From: Gracilimonas sp040877545
Lineage (GTDB): Bacteria; Bacteroidota; Rhodothermia; Balneolales; Balneolaceae
Direction of reading: 5' to 3'
DNA length: 64,000 bases
Assembly (NCBI GenBank): GCA_040877545.1
Contig: JBBDNN010000075.1
Coordinates: forward strand, 1 to 64,000
The notes beneath the pieces were generated by a model that did not search any database, was not told where the DNA came from, and worked only from the letters and a program-made list of their open reading frames with translations. Of this stretch, positions 27,117 through 36,234 are shown in pieces; the stretch's first letter is position 1; each line of letters begins with the position of its first letter. A program made the position numbers and the translations under genes.

Positions 27117-27992
27117 ATGAGAATAAAAGAAAAAGTTATTGAGAAAATATTAGCAGTTTGTGCACTGTTAACCGTACTTACCACAGTTGGAATAATTCTC
27201 ATCTTATTAGTAGAAGCTGTTGGTTTTTTTCGTGAAGTATCCATCATCGAGTTTTTAACAGAAACCCAGTGGACTCCACTTTTCACACAAAAAAGTTATG
27301 GCATTTTACCATTATTGGCAGGCACTTTTTTAACCTCTGCAATTGCTATAAGTGTAGCTTTACCGACAGGCCTGATCATTGCCGTTTATCTAAATGAGTA
27401 TGCCAGTAAAAGGATGAAAAACATAGTTAAACCTCTGTTGGAAGTACTCGCAGTAGTACCAACTGTAGTATATGGTTTTTTTGCTCTCATGATTGTTACT
27501 CCATTTCTTAAAATGTTTATTCCTGAACTCTCAGGTTTTAATGCACTCTCTCCTGGAATTGTCATGGGTATTATGATCATACCCTTTGTTTCATCATTGA
27601 GTGAAGACGCGTTAAGTTCCGTACCAGGATCGTTGAGGCAGGCAGCATTCGGCATGGGGTCCACAAAATTTCAAACGGCATTTCGGGTAATGATACCTGC
27701 TGCGTCTTCCGGAATAATCGTATCAGCTATATTAGCAATTTCACGGGCTATTGGTGAAACCATGATTGTAGCTATTGCTGCAGGACATCAGGCAAGATTT
27801 ACGCTCGACCCAACGGTTCCTATAGAAACAATAACAGCCTATATAGTTCAAATTACAATGGGTGATGTTCCCTATGGTACACTCGCATATAAAACTATTT
27901 TTGCAGCTGGTATAACCTTATTTATTTTCACTTTTATACTAAACAATATCAGTTTTTGGATTAGATCAAGATATCAGCAAAAGTATGAATAA
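27117..27992 (+). CDS. pstC: Phosphate ABC transporter permease PstC
   Basis: A 291-residue permease with six transmembrane segments. The family loop includes LRQAAFGMGSTKFQTAFRVM and the following AISRAIGETMIV segment, hallmarks of phosphate permeases. It lies 45 bp after pstS and overlaps pstA by 8 bp. Together with PstA it forms the phosphate channel in the inner membrane. Confidence 0.95.
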   Translation: MRIKEKVIEKILAVCALLTVLTTVGIILILLVEAVGFFREVSIIEFLTETQWTPLFTQKSYGILPLLAGTFLTSAIAISVALPTGLIIAVYLNEYASKRMKNIVKPLLEVLAVVPTVVYGFFALMIVTPFLKMFIPELSGFNALSPGIVMGIMIIPFVSSLSEDALSSVPGSLRQAAFGMGSTKFQTAFRVMIPAASSGIIVSAILAISRAIGETMIVAIAAGHQARFTLDPTVPIETITAYIVQITMGDVPYGTLAYKTIFAAGITLFIFTFILNNISFWIRSRYQQKYE

Positions 27993-28842
27993 TATGCTAT
28001 CCAGCAGATATAAAGATAAACTATTCCAGGGAATGGGAATTACAGCCTCTGTTTCCTGTCTCCTAATTCTTGTTATATTTTTAGGATTTATTATTTATCA
28101 GGGAGTGGACAGATTAAGCTGGGATTTTTTAATCAATCTTCCATCACGTTTTGCCGATCGTGCAGGAATTTATACCGCCTGGATAGGTACTTTATGGATT
28201 ATGGTTTTAACAGCTTCTATCTCTTTTCCCATAGGGGTCGGTGCTGGCATTTACCTGGAAGAATACGGGAAGAAGAATTGGTTAAATAAAATTCTGGAAA
28301 TTAATATAGCCAACCTGGCTGGAGTACCCTCCATCATCTATGGCCTTTTGGGCCTGGAAGTATTTGTTCGGATTATGAAAATGGGGAATAGTATACTGGC
28401 AGGTGCTTTAACCTTGACGCTATTAATTTTACCCATTATTATAGTTTCTACACGTGAAGCTTTACGTGCTGTTCCACCCTCTCTTAAAGCTGCTTCAGAA
28501 GCCTTGGGAGCATCAAAGTGGCAAACAATCTGGCACCAAATATTGCCGGCATCATTTGGCGGAATTTTAACTGGTTTTATTTTAGCCATTTCCCGTGCGG
28601 TAGGTGAAACAGCACCATTAATTGTAATCGGGGCTTTGGCTTATGTACCGTTCGTACCAAGAAGTCCTCTTGATGAATTTACCGTATTACCTATCCAGAT
28701 TTTTAATTGGGTCTCCCGACCGCAACATGAATTTGTAATAAATGCAGCGGCGGCAATTATTGTATTACTGGTAATTACTTTTGCACTTAATGGAGTAGCA
28801 GTTTACATGAGACATCGATGGCAGAAAAAAATTCAATGGTAG
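27985..28842 (+). CDS. pstA: Phosphate ABC transporter permease PstA
   Basis: A 285-residue permease with six transmembrane segments. Typical PstA features are LAGVPSIIYGLLGLEVFV, LKAASEALGASKWQTIWHQ and AISRAVGETAPLIVIGAL. The start overlaps the end of pstC, indicating coupled translation. It is followed 23 bp later by the ATPase gene. Confidence 0.95.
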   Translation: MNNMLSSRYKDKLFQGMGITASVSCLLILVIFLGFIIYQGVDRLSWDFLINLPSRFADRAGIYTAWIGTLWIMVLTASISFPIGVGAGIYLEEYGKKNWLNKILEINIANLAGVPSIIYGLLGLEVFVRIMKMGNSILAGALTLTLLILPIIIVSTREALRAVPPSLKAASEALGASKWQTIWHQILPASFGGILTGFILAISRAVGETAPLIVIGALAYVPFVPRSPLDEFTVLPIQIFNWVSRPQHEFVINAAAAIIVLLVITFALNGVAVYMRHRWQKKIQW

Positions 28843-28865
28843 ATTATCTAAAGCAGACTTAAGCT

Positions 28866-29699
28866 ATGAGTATTATGAGCATTAATCTAAAGCATCCAAA
28901 GGCAACTGATAAGAAAACAGAACCACGATTTAATCCCGAAAATAAGGGTTTCAAGTTGCAGGCAAAAAATGTGGATGTTTTTTATGATGATTTTAAGGCC
29001 ATTAATAATATCTCAATGGATATTGTCAGTAAATCCATAACAGCTTTCATTGGCCCTTCAGGTTGTGGAAAATCAACATTTATTCGTCTGTTTAACAGGA
29101 TGAATGACAATATTGAGGGGTTTTCCATGAATGGAAATATTTATTTAGACCAACAGGATGTGTACGCCCCTTCTGTTAAGGTTGAAGAGCTGCGAAAAAA
29201 AATCGGGATGGTGTTTCAAAAGCCAAACCCTTTTCCTAAAACCATTTTTGATAATGTTGCTTACGGATTGCGAATTCAGGGAGAAAAAGACAAGGATTAT
29301 ATAGAAGAACGAGTGATAAAGTCTCTTCAGCAAGCTACATTATATAATGAAATTAATGGGAATATGAATAAGCAGGCACTTTCTTTATCAGGCGGACAAC
29401 AGCAACGACTTTGCATCGCCCGCGCTCTGGCTGTAAAGCCTACCGTCCTGTTAATGGATGAGCCGACATCAGCACTTGATCCTATCTCAACAGGTAAAAT
29501 TGAAGATTTAATTGAGGAACTGAAGAAAAATTATACTATCGTAATTGTTACCCATAATATGCAACAGGCCGGCCGTGTAAGCGATAATACCGCCTTTTTT
29601 TATATGGGCAAACTGATTGAGTATGGAGATACAAAAAAAATATTTACCGATCCCGAAAAAGATCAAACCCAGAATTATATTACCGGCAGGTTTGGGTAA
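28866..29699 (+). CDS. pstB: Phosphate ABC transporter ATP-binding protein PstB
   Basis: A 277-residue ATPase with Walker A GPSGCGKST, Q-loop VFQKPNPFP (a PstB signature), signature LSGGQQQRLCIARAL, Walker B VLLMDEPTSALDP and switch VTHNMQQA. The N-terminus has about 30 extra residues before the fold. A second in-frame ATG lies four codons in. It energises phosphate import and, with PhoU, also signals phosphate sufficiency to PhoR. Confidence 0.96.
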   Translation: MSIMSINLKHPKATDKKTEPRFNPENKGFKLQAKNVDVFYDDFKAINNISMDIVSKSITAFIGPSGCGKSTFIRLFNRMNDNIEGFSMNGNIYLDQQDVYAPSVKVEELRKKIGMVFQKPNPFPKTIFDNVAYGLRIQGEKDKDYIEERVIKSLQQATLYNEINGNMNKQALSLSGGQQQRLCIARALAVKPTVLLMDEPTSALDPISTGKIEDLIEELKKNYTIVIVTHNMQQAGRVSDNTAFFYMGKLIEYGDTKKIFTDPEKDQTQNYITGRFG

Positions 29700-29726
29700 G
29701 GCAGTTAAAAAATAATTTCTGTTATA

Positions 29727-30401
29727 ATGATACATTTAGAAAAAGAAATAGAGTCGCTAAACGAAAAGATCATGGAAATGATAAATCTCGTTGGTACTCA
29801 GCTAAAAAGCGACCATGTAGCTTTGATTGATTTTGATAAGAACCTTGCACAAGACATTGATAAAAATGAAAAGAAGGTCGATAAGCTGGAGTTAAAGATA
29901 GATCGTCAATGTGAGCATATTTTGGCCTTGCATAATCCTGTAGCCGTTGACCTGCGTTTCATTATTGCCTGTTTTAAAATCAATTCAGATTTAGAACGAA
30001 TAGGTGATCATGCTGCTGCCATAGCGAAATATATGTTGGATTTTGCCGATCCCATCGAAGAGGATACAATCAAAAAAATGCAGTTGGAAGAAATGTTTAA
30101 TATTGCAATTCGGATGTATGATAATGTCTCTGAATCCTTTGTTTCTGAAAACACCACCTTAGCTCGCAGCGTATTTGAGGAGGATAAAATTCTAAATAAA
30201 ATAAATAGAAAGATTTCAGGTACCACGGCGAAACTTATTGAGCAGAATCCTGACAATATTCAACAACTACTCTTCTTGTTTTCAATTATCCGAAAACTGG
30301 AACGCGTTGGGGATTTAACCAAAAATGTAGCAGAAGAAATTATTTTTTATATCGAAGCAAAAGTTCTAAAGCATAAAAAAGAAAAGATCAAAAAGGATTA
30401 G
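29727..30401 (+). CDS. phoU: Phosphate signalling protein PhoU
   Basis: A 224-residue all-helical protein made of two PhoU repeats. Family segments include LALHNPVAVDLRFIIACFKI and NSDLERIGDHAAAIAKY in the first repeat, and IIRKLERVGDLTKNVAEE in the second; the E-R-x-G-D motifs bind metal. It ends the pst operon, as is usual. It lowers PhoR activity when phosphate is plentiful by acting with PstB and PhoR. Confidence 0.95.
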   Translation: MIHLEKEIESLNEKIMEMINLVGTQLKSDHVALIDFDKNLAQDIDKNEKKVDKLELKIDRQCEHILALHNPVAVDLRFIIACFKINSDLERIGDHAAAIAKYMLDFADPIEEDTIKKMQLEEMFNIAIRMYDNVSESFVSENTTLARSVFEEDKILNKINRKISGTTAKLIEQNPDNIQQLLFLFSIIRKLERVGDLTKNVAEEIIFYIEAKVLKHKKEKIKKD

Positions 30402-30458
30402 TTATTCTCCCTGTGGTTCTCTTGCTTAAGCAGTTCTGAAAAATATAGTGCGGTAATA

Positions 30459-30648
30459 ATGAGACGCATCAAAACAATCTGAGCCTTGATCATTATTTTA
30501 CTGACTGGTGAGGTATTAGCACAGGTAAACACCGGCAAACGGGATTATTAAATGGGCACCACTTTTGGTGATTTTTACCCGAACCAGCAGAAAGAGGGAA
30601 CCGGATACATTAGCTTCTGCTGGTTAAATTTGAGATTACGAGCTTAAT
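30459..30648 (+). pseudogene. Remnant of an exported-protein gene with in-frame stops
   Basis: From ATG 30459 one frame reads MRRIKTI, stop, ALIIILLTGEVLAQVNTG, stop, MGTTFGDFYPNQQKEGTGYI. Joined, these give a convincing signal peptide ending LAQ and the start of a mature outer-membrane-type protein. TGA at 30480 and TAA at 30549 break it, and it soon runs into the convergent DUF6174-type gene. It is best read as the decayed 5' end of a lost secreted-protein gene that once followed phoU. Confidence 0.45.
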
Positions 30649-31071
30649 TTCTTCATCCGCTATTTCAGTACTTGGATTTATATTAATATTTGTCGGGTAC
30701 CCAAGTTTGTTGTGGAATTCGACTTCATAATGATCTGCCGTTTCCTTGTACCTTTCCAACAGTTCGAATAATTGATCAATGGTACGTGTTGAACTAATTA
30801 ACATATCGCGGCTTTCATAATTAAGATGATCTTCCTTGTCGAAATACACATTTATTACTCTCCCATGGAATACTTCAACGGTATACTCATAGGGTAACCT
30901 ACATAAGCAAGTTCTATTAACCAGAAAAGTATAATAGTCAAAATCATTTGACTTCCACTGATCGACAGCTTCAATGGAGCCAGGCTCTTCCTGGATGGAG
31001 CGACCATTATTTACATCACAGGAAATGATCAGGAAGGTGAATAGCAAAAAAGAGGCAAGTATATTTTTCAT
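30610..31071 (-). CDS. DUF6174-type lipoprotein, function unknown
   Basis: A 153-residue lipoprotein with leader MKNILASFLLFTFLIISC and lipobox Cys near residue 18. The body resembles the DUF6174 pattern: NDFDYYTFLVNRTCLC, EYTVEVFHGRVINVYFD, then RTIDQLFELLERYKE and a YDPxxGYP-like segment (HNKLGYPTNI). Its role is unknown. It is transcribed against its neighbours and is not obviously part of the phosphate regulon, although it sits inside it. Confidence 0.75.
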   Translation of the reverse strand: MKNILASFLLFTFLIISCDVNNGRSIQEEPGSIEAVDQWKSNDFDYYTFLVNRTCLCRLPYEYTVEVFHGRVINVYFDKEDHLNYESRDMLISSTRTIDQLFELLERYKETADHYEVEFHNKLGYPTNININPSTEIADEEIKLVISNLTSRS

Positions 31072-31171
31072 AGCTCTGATATTAACTGGAAGCTTAAAGC
31101 AGTATAAAGAACCAGTTTAACATTGACAAACGTTTCTTGTGATGCAGCGGAGCTGAAACCAGGAGAAAGTG

Positions 31172-31230
31172 GATTCCCAGAATCTATGCTTTTGATTCAG
31201 CTGCATGGAACGCGGATGACACGGATCCGG
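31172..31230 (+). repeat. Dispersed 60-bp repeat, copy 2
   Basis: GATTCCCAGAATCTATGCTT opens this copy and GCATGGAACGCGGATGACAC and GATCCGG close it. It matches the copy at 23869-23928 with a few substitutions and one or two small length changes. It lies in the 317-bp gap upstream of the beta-helix lipoprotein gene, whose promoter follows it. Both copies therefore sit just upstream of Pho-box promoters. Confidence 0.75.
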
Positions 31231-31283
31231 GGAATGTTCTAGAACCGGTGGAAATTCACCTCCTTCCAACAACCTCTGAATTG

Positions 31284-31339
31284 TTCTTAATTCCTTAACA
31301 CCGTAGTAATCTATCCATAATGTTGATCCTGTAGTTTTG
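31284..31339 (+). promoter_or_regulatory. Pho-box-like promoter of the beta-helix lipoprotein
   Basis: TTCTTAATTCCTTAACA is a partial match to the TTAACA-N5-TTAACA element: the second half-site (31295) is exact and the first is degenerate. TAGTTTTG, a perfect TAnnTTTG, lies 31 bp after it. This half-site-to-box spacing is the same as upstream of the TonB receptor at 32990. Confidence 0.5.
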
Positions 31340-31388
31340 CGGGCAAGTGAATTACACTTGCAATTTCTAAAAAAATCAACAAAAGATT

Positions 31389-32855
31389 ATGGACTACAAA
31401 TTTATTCTAAAAGCTTTAGCACTCATTGTTGCCACAGTATTGACGACTGTATCTTGCAATGATAATAATTCGGTAAACGTCGGTGATGAGGAAGAAGAAC
31501 ATCCCTATGCTAATGATATCCGTGAAAATGGTGTAATTGTTCCTGGTTCTATTAACGGAAATACTACCTGGTCAGCCGATTCTGTCTATTACCTGGATGG
31601 TTATGTTTTCGTTGAAAGCGGTACACTGACCATTGAACCCGGAACCGTTATACTGGGTTTCGAACAGCCTTCAAGCATCGCTGAAGGGAATGAAACAGCT
31701 CTGATTATTACCCGTGACGCTAAAATAAACGCAGAAGGCACAGCAAATAATCCGATTATCTTTACATCCGAATTAGACGGTGAGCCTTTTGATGAATCAT
31801 TGACGCTGAATCAAACTAATTCAAAGCTCTGGGCGGGGCTGATCATCCTTGGAAAAGCACCTGCATATTCCGGCGGTAACACAGACGCCATCCAAATTGA
31901 AGGGATACCGGATGGTGAGGCGCGTGCACAGTATGGAGGAACAGACGAAGATCACAATTCAGGGGCTTTGAAATATGTGTCCATTCGGTTTTCAGGTGCC
32001 GAGATTGGACCAGGAGATGAGATCCAGGGCTTAACGCTTGGTGGTGTTGGACGCGGTACAACACTGGAATTTATTGACATCTTCGTGTCTGCCGATGATG
32101 GAATAGAAATCTTTGGCGGAACTGTAGATATTAAGCACCTTTCCGTTGCTTTTGCTGAAGATGACGCCTTTGATCTTGATTTCGGATGGACAGGCACCGG
32201 CCAGTATCTCTTTGCTTTACAAGGTGGAAATGGAGCTGACCATGGCGGTGAGTGGGATGGAGCCAGCCCTGATAATGCACCTCTATACTCTACAGCAAGC
32301 CTATACAATATGACACTTATCGGACTCGGCCTGAATAGTACTGAGAGAGGCGCTGATGCCCCGGCAATTCTTATGCGGGATGGATCTGCCTATTCTCTGT
32401 ACAATTCTATTATTACAGACTTCAATGGCTTAGGCATCCAGATCGAGGATAATAATGAAGCCGAAGATTCTTACGACAAAACTATTCTTGATGTGAATGG
32501 AGACGGCGCTTCGGTTGCAGGAAATGTGTGGTGGACAGGAAGTGCGGATAATATTAGAACTATGGTTTCTGTTACTTCAGCTGAGTCAAGAGATCCTGAT
32601 GGGTTAACAATAACAGCATGGCTAAATGACCGAAATAACTTGTTTGAAGATCCGCTTCTTGGTGGAATTTCAAGAACCGTTGGAAGCGGAGGACTTGACC
32701 CAAGGCCATCATCAGCTTCTGCTACATCCGGAGCGGTTGAGGTGGCAGATGGTAATGTAGAACAGACAACATATAAAGGGGCTTTTGATCCATCAACAAC
32801 ACCGTGGATTTCAGGATGGACAACACTTGCACGATACGGTTACCTGGCTGAATAA
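31389..32855 (+). CDS. Surface lipoprotein with right-handed beta-helix, probable Pho regulon member
   Basis: A 488-residue lipoprotein: leader MDYKFILKALALIVATVL, lipobox TVSC near residue 23. Repeated strands such as SGTLTIEPGTVILGF, DAKINAEGTANNPIIFTS and KLWAGLIILGKAP suggest a parallel beta-helix. Asp/Gly-rich turns follow (GADHGGEWDGASPDN). Proteins of this kind are often paired with TonB receptors in Bacteroidetes, and here a receptor gene follows 134 bp downstream after a terminator. With Pho-box-like promoters on both, a role in capturing phosphate-containing compounds is a reasonable inference. No enzyme motif was seen. Confidence 0.78.
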   Translation: MDYKFILKALALIVATVLTTVSCNDNNSVNVGDEEEEHPYANDIRENGVIVPGSINGNTTWSADSVYYLDGYVFVESGTLTIEPGTVILGFEQPSSIAEGNETALIITRDAKINAEGTANNPIIFTSELDGEPFDESLTLNQTNSKLWAGLIILGKAPAYSGGNTDAIQIEGIPDGEARAQYGGTDEDHNSGALKYVSIRFSGAEIGPGDEIQGLTLGGVGRGTTLEFIDIFVSADDGIEIFGGTVDIKHLSVAFAEDDAFDLDFGWTGTGQYLFALQGGNGADHGGEWDGASPDNAPLYSTASLYNMTLIGLGLNSTERGADAPAILMRDGSAYSLYNSIITDFNGLGIQIEDNNEAEDSYDKTILDVNGDGASVAGNVWWTGSADNIRTMVSVTSAESRDPDGLTITAWLNDRNNLFEDPLLGGISRTVGSGGLDPRPSSASATSGAVEVADGNVEQTTYKGAFDPSTTPWISGWTTLARYGYLAE

Positions 32856-32871
32856 GCTAAAACCAACTACC

Positions 32872-32903
32872 AAAAGGGAAGGCGTGAAAGCCTTCCCTTT
32901 TTT
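32872..32903 (+). terminator. Rho-independent terminator after the beta-helix lipoprotein
   Basis: AAAGGGAAGGC pairs with GCCTTCCCTTT around a 6-base loop and runs into TTTTTT. It is a strong classic terminator and ends three bases before the next Pho-box-like repeat, so the two genes are separate transcription units. Confidence 0.9.
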
Positions 32904-32905
32904 AT

Positions 32906-32961
32906 TTAACAGTACCGTAACAATCAGGTAATACAGGGTTTTTATTGCACCCGTAGTTTTA
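32906..32961 (+). promoter_or_regulatory. Pho-box-like promoter of the second TonB receptor
   Basis: TTAACAGTACCGTAACA carries two half-sites with 11-bp period (TTAACA at 32906, GTAACA at 32917). TAGTTTTA follows after 31 bp, the same distance as in the beta-helix lipoprotein promoter. Confidence 0.65.
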
Positions 32962-32989
32962 AATAAAAATCATATTCAGGTAACAGCCA

Positions 32990-35896
32990 ATGAGATCTCT
33001 ATTCGTATTCTGTGTATTTTTTCTATTCAGCGCTCAAATTTATGCTCAAAAAGGAACCGTAACCGGAGTGGTAATTGATGAACTAACCGGAGAAGAGCTG
33101 ATCAGTGCCAATGTATATGTGCGGGCAATTTCCAGGGGAGCAGCGACAGATATTTCCGGCACCTACAATCTTCAATTAGAGCCCGGCAACTACAGCATAG
33201 AATTCTCCTACCTTTCCTATCAGAAGCAAATTGTTCATGTAGAAATTAAAGCCGGGGATCATGTGCAATTAGATATTGCGCTATCGCCCGACAGTAAGTT
33301 GGAAGAAATCTCCATCTCAGCAAGAAGAATAGATAACAATGAAGTTTCACTGCTTCGGCTGAATAAAAAATCATTGTCGTTTCAGGATGGAATTTCATCA
33401 CAGGAAATGAGCCGGTCAGGATTCAGTAATTCTGCGGAATCAATGAAACAAGTGACAGGAGCATCCATCGAAAAAGGCAAGTTTATAGTAATGCGCGGGC
33501 TTGGCGACCGCTATAATACTTCCAGCATGGATGGCATTTCTTTGCCCACCACCAATCCATATAGAAACAGCGCCGGGCTCGACTTAATACCCTCAAGCAT
33601 AGTCGACAATATTGTAGTGAAGAAAACATTTTCGCCCGATCTGCCGGGAAATTTCTCCGGCGGTGCTGTTGATGTATCCACAAAATCTTTGCCCGACCGC
33701 TTGTACTTCAGGTTAAGCACAACATTAGGCTATAATGATCAGTCTACCTTTAACAATAATTTTTTAGGTGATCCTATCAAAAATAAGATGAGCATGCTTG
33801 GATATGATGACGGATCAAGAGCAAGGGATGGTAATTGGAAAAATAACGAGTATTTGACCCGCCTCAACAACTACCTGATCCGCATTCAAAACAATGAAAT
33901 AACACAAGAAGAAATCTCTGAATTTAATAAAACAATGCGTTCTTTTTCAGGCCGGCAATTTACAGTCCGCAACGAAACCCCGGGTTTGGACCACAGCATG
34001 AATATGATGTTCGGGAATCGCTATAAAATAGATAAAGATAGTAATCTTGGTTTTAACTTTGGGTTTAACTATTCCAGATCCTTTATACAGCACGATGAAC
34101 GGCAGATCAATAATTACAAAGCGAGAATTCCCGATGAATCACAAAGCAGAATGCAGGCATTTCAGTTAAACCGCGGAACAGAGAGTAATGATGAAGTAGA
34201 CAGCGGTTTTATGGGATCTGTGGCATACCAGCCAAATAGCTATAACGAGTTTATGTTTACATCCATCTATAATAATAATGCATCCGAATCTGTGTTGAAT
34301 ATGGCAAATGGATCTTACCCGGGAGCTCTTTCCTCTGGAACGTATAACAATCGTGTGATTTCATTTGTGCAGCGGGAACTCTTTAACAATCAGTTAAAAG
34401 GCAGGCATAGTATTAACTCCTTCGACCTGAAATGGTCTGCCAATTTTATACAATCCAGCCAATATGAACCCGATACCCGATTTATCGGCTCGCCGGTTGA
34501 TAATTCAGGCCAGTACTTTTTTGTACGGGAAGTACAGCTGCCTTTCCATTTCTTTAGAGAGTTGGATGATACGCAGTACAATGTAAAAATGGATGTGGAA
34601 ACTTATATTTCTGACAAAGTAAAGTTAAAAGCAGGGGGGTTATTCTCACGAAAAGAACGGGATTTCAACGAACATCGATACCAGTTGGAAAACAATGGGA
34701 CAAATCCGGCTGCGGAGGGCTTTACAAGTTTCAGGCAGGCTTCCGGTGATTATGAATATTTTTTCTCGCCTGATAACACCGGTATTATCGGTATTGACGA
34801 TAATGATGATTACATCTTAGGGCTTACATACAGAGATCAAACCAGGCCGGAAAACAGCTACTCAGGCTACGAGCAGGTTTCCGCAATCTATGTGATGGGC
34901 GAATACGATATCACCGACAGGTTAAAAACATTTGGCGGGGCTCGTATGGAACAGACAAATTTCAATGTACAATCAGCGGCAACCAATGCTGAAAACGGGG
35001 AAATCAATGTTATTGATATTTTGCCCTCGCTTAACTTTATCTATGCGGTAAATGAACTCTCCAACCTACGCTTAAGCGGCAGTCAAACTCTCGCAAGACC
35101 TAACATTCGGGAACTTGCTCCTTTTGCATCTTTCGATCTTTTAGGAGGTTTTCCGATTGTGGGAAATCCATCCATCACCAGAACCAACGTCACTAACCTG
35201 GATATGCGGTATGAAATTTTCCCCGCTTCAACGGAAATGATAGCAGTAAGTGCGTTTTTTAAGAACTTTACAGAGCCAATTGTACTTGAACTGGATGTTT
35301 CTTCCGACCAGCCTCAGTATCAATATGTGAACACGGAAAGCGGAAGGTTGCTTGGTTTTGAACTGGAATTCAGAAAAGAGCTGGAATTTATAAGCCAGGC
35401 CCTGCGGAATTTTAGATTCTCGACGAACTTCACGTATATCCACTCCCGTGTAGATTTAAGTAAAAATGAGCTGGAAATAAGAAGACGCCTGGATCCATCC
35501 ATTAAGTCATATAGGCCTTTTCCGTTTCAGTCTCCGTATTTAGTAAATCTTATGTTGATATACGAAAACCAAAGAACGGGGTGGGATGGTACGATCTCTG
35601 CGAATGCATTTGGCCCCCGGCTTACTGCAAACGGATCAGGTGCCGCACCCGATATTTATGAGATCTACGGGAGCAATAATGCCAATAATAAGCTTAGCTC
35701 AGAGATTCCCTTGGCTGATTTGAATGTGAAGATCAGAAAAACTTTTTTAAACGGCATTTCGGCTTCTTTATCTATAAGTAATATTCTGGGTTATAATGTT
35801 ATTCAATACCAGAAGGAAAACGAGCAATTTTTCACGAACAGTTCTCTTAATCCGGGCCGATCAATCAGTTTATCTTTTACCTACCATATTAACTGA
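32990..35896 (+). CDS. TonB-dependent receptor, probable Pho regulon member
   Basis: A 968-residue outer-membrane receptor. The signal peptide ends SAQIYAQ. A CarboxypepD_reg-like domain covers residues about 24-105. The plug carries VMRGLGDRYNTSSMDGI and NFSGGAVDVSTKSLPDRL, typical of the group of large receptors with an R-G-L-G-D-R-Y motif. A long barrel follows and ends with SLSFTYHIN. It pairs with the preceding beta-helix lipoprotein. Promoter similarity to phoB and pstS suggests induction by phosphate limitation, hence transport of a phosphorus source, perhaps organic phosphate. The cargo is not established. Confidence 0.88.
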   Translation: MRSLFVFCVFFLFSAQIYAQKGTVTGVVIDELTGEELISANVYVRAISRGAATDISGTYNLQLEPGNYSIEFSYLSYQKQIVHVEIKAGDHVQLDIALSPDSKLEEISISARRIDNNEVSLLRLNKKSLSFQDGISSQEMSRSGFSNSAESMKQVTGASIEKGKFIVMRGLGDRYNTSSMDGISLPTTNPYRNSAGLDLIPSSIVDNIVVKKTFSPDLPGNFSGGAVDVSTKSLPDRLYFRLSTTLGYNDQSTFNNNFLGDPIKNKMSMLGYDDGSRARDGNWKNNEYLTRLNNYLIRIQNNEITQEEISEFNKTMRSFSGRQFTVRNETPGLDHSMNMMFGNRYKIDKDSNLGFNFGFNYSRSFIQHDERQINNYKARIPDESQSRMQAFQLNRGTESNDEVDSGFMGSVAYQPNSYNEFMFTSIYNNNASESVLNMANGSYPGALSSGTYNNRVISFVQRELFNNQLKGRHSINSFDLKWSANFIQSSQYEPDTRFIGSPVDNSGQYFFVREVQLPFHFFRELDDTQYNVKMDVETYISDKVKLKAGGLFSRKERDFNEHRYQLENNGTNPAAEGFTSFRQASGDYEYFFSPDNTGIIGIDDNDDYILGLTYRDQTRPENSYSGYEQVSAIYVMGEYDITDRLKTFGGARMEQTNFNVQSAATNAENGEINVIDILPSLNFIYAVNELSNLRLSGSQTLARPNIRELAPFASFDLLGGFPIVGNPSITRTNVTNLDMRYEIFPASTEMIAVSAFFKNFTEPIVLELDVSSDQPQYQYVNTESGRLLGFELEFRKELEFISQALRNFRFSTNFTYIHSRVDLSKNELEIRRRLDPSIKSYRPFPFQSPYLVNLMLIYENQRTGWDGTISANAFGPRLTANGSGAAPDIYEIYGSNNANNKLSSEIPLADLNVKIRKTFLNGISASLSISNILGYNVIQYQKENEQFFTNSSLNPGRSISLSFTYHIN

Positions 35897-35911
35897 GATG
35901 TTTGCGGAATT

Positions 35912-36143
35912 TTAGCTGAAATCAACCAGAAAAAATGTGACGCAGCTGAGAGCAAAACTTTCCTTTGTATCTCTTAATTCATGAAGTATATAACCCATCA
36001 CTAATGCGGCAAATAACCACAACACCCAAGGCAAAGGCCGGGTCCACTGATTTGCAAAATTATTCCCATGAATTTTACATAAAAAAGGCTTTAAATAAGT
36101 GCAGATCTCAGCATTAATAGCAGGTTTTAAATTTGAGGGCTAA
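35912..36143 (-). other. Intergenic stretch 35897-36234, no confident gene
   Basis: The 338-bp gap has one long minus-strand frame (to TAA at 35912-35914) with a hydrophobic stretch WVLWLFAALVMGYILHELRD. It has no ATG before the middle and no recognisable family. A remnant of a small membrane-protein gene is possible. Otherwise only the promoter of the receiver gene should lie here. Confidence 0.2.
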
Positions 36144-36234
36144 TTTTAATTATTAAATTTCGTTTAACCACATTTCATGTTATTATTAGCCGATTCCAAT
36201 ACTTTGGGGAAACAACGCTAATTAACTATATATA

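Noticed and set aside
31117..31132. TTAACATTGACAAACG as a fifth Pho box before the DUF6174-type gene
   Set aside because: Only the first half-site matches and it points away from the gene. Not counted.
35912..36143. Minus-strand frame with a hydrophobic stretch after the second TonB receptor
   Set aside because: No usable start codon before the middle of the frame and no family pattern. Kept only as a note on the gap.
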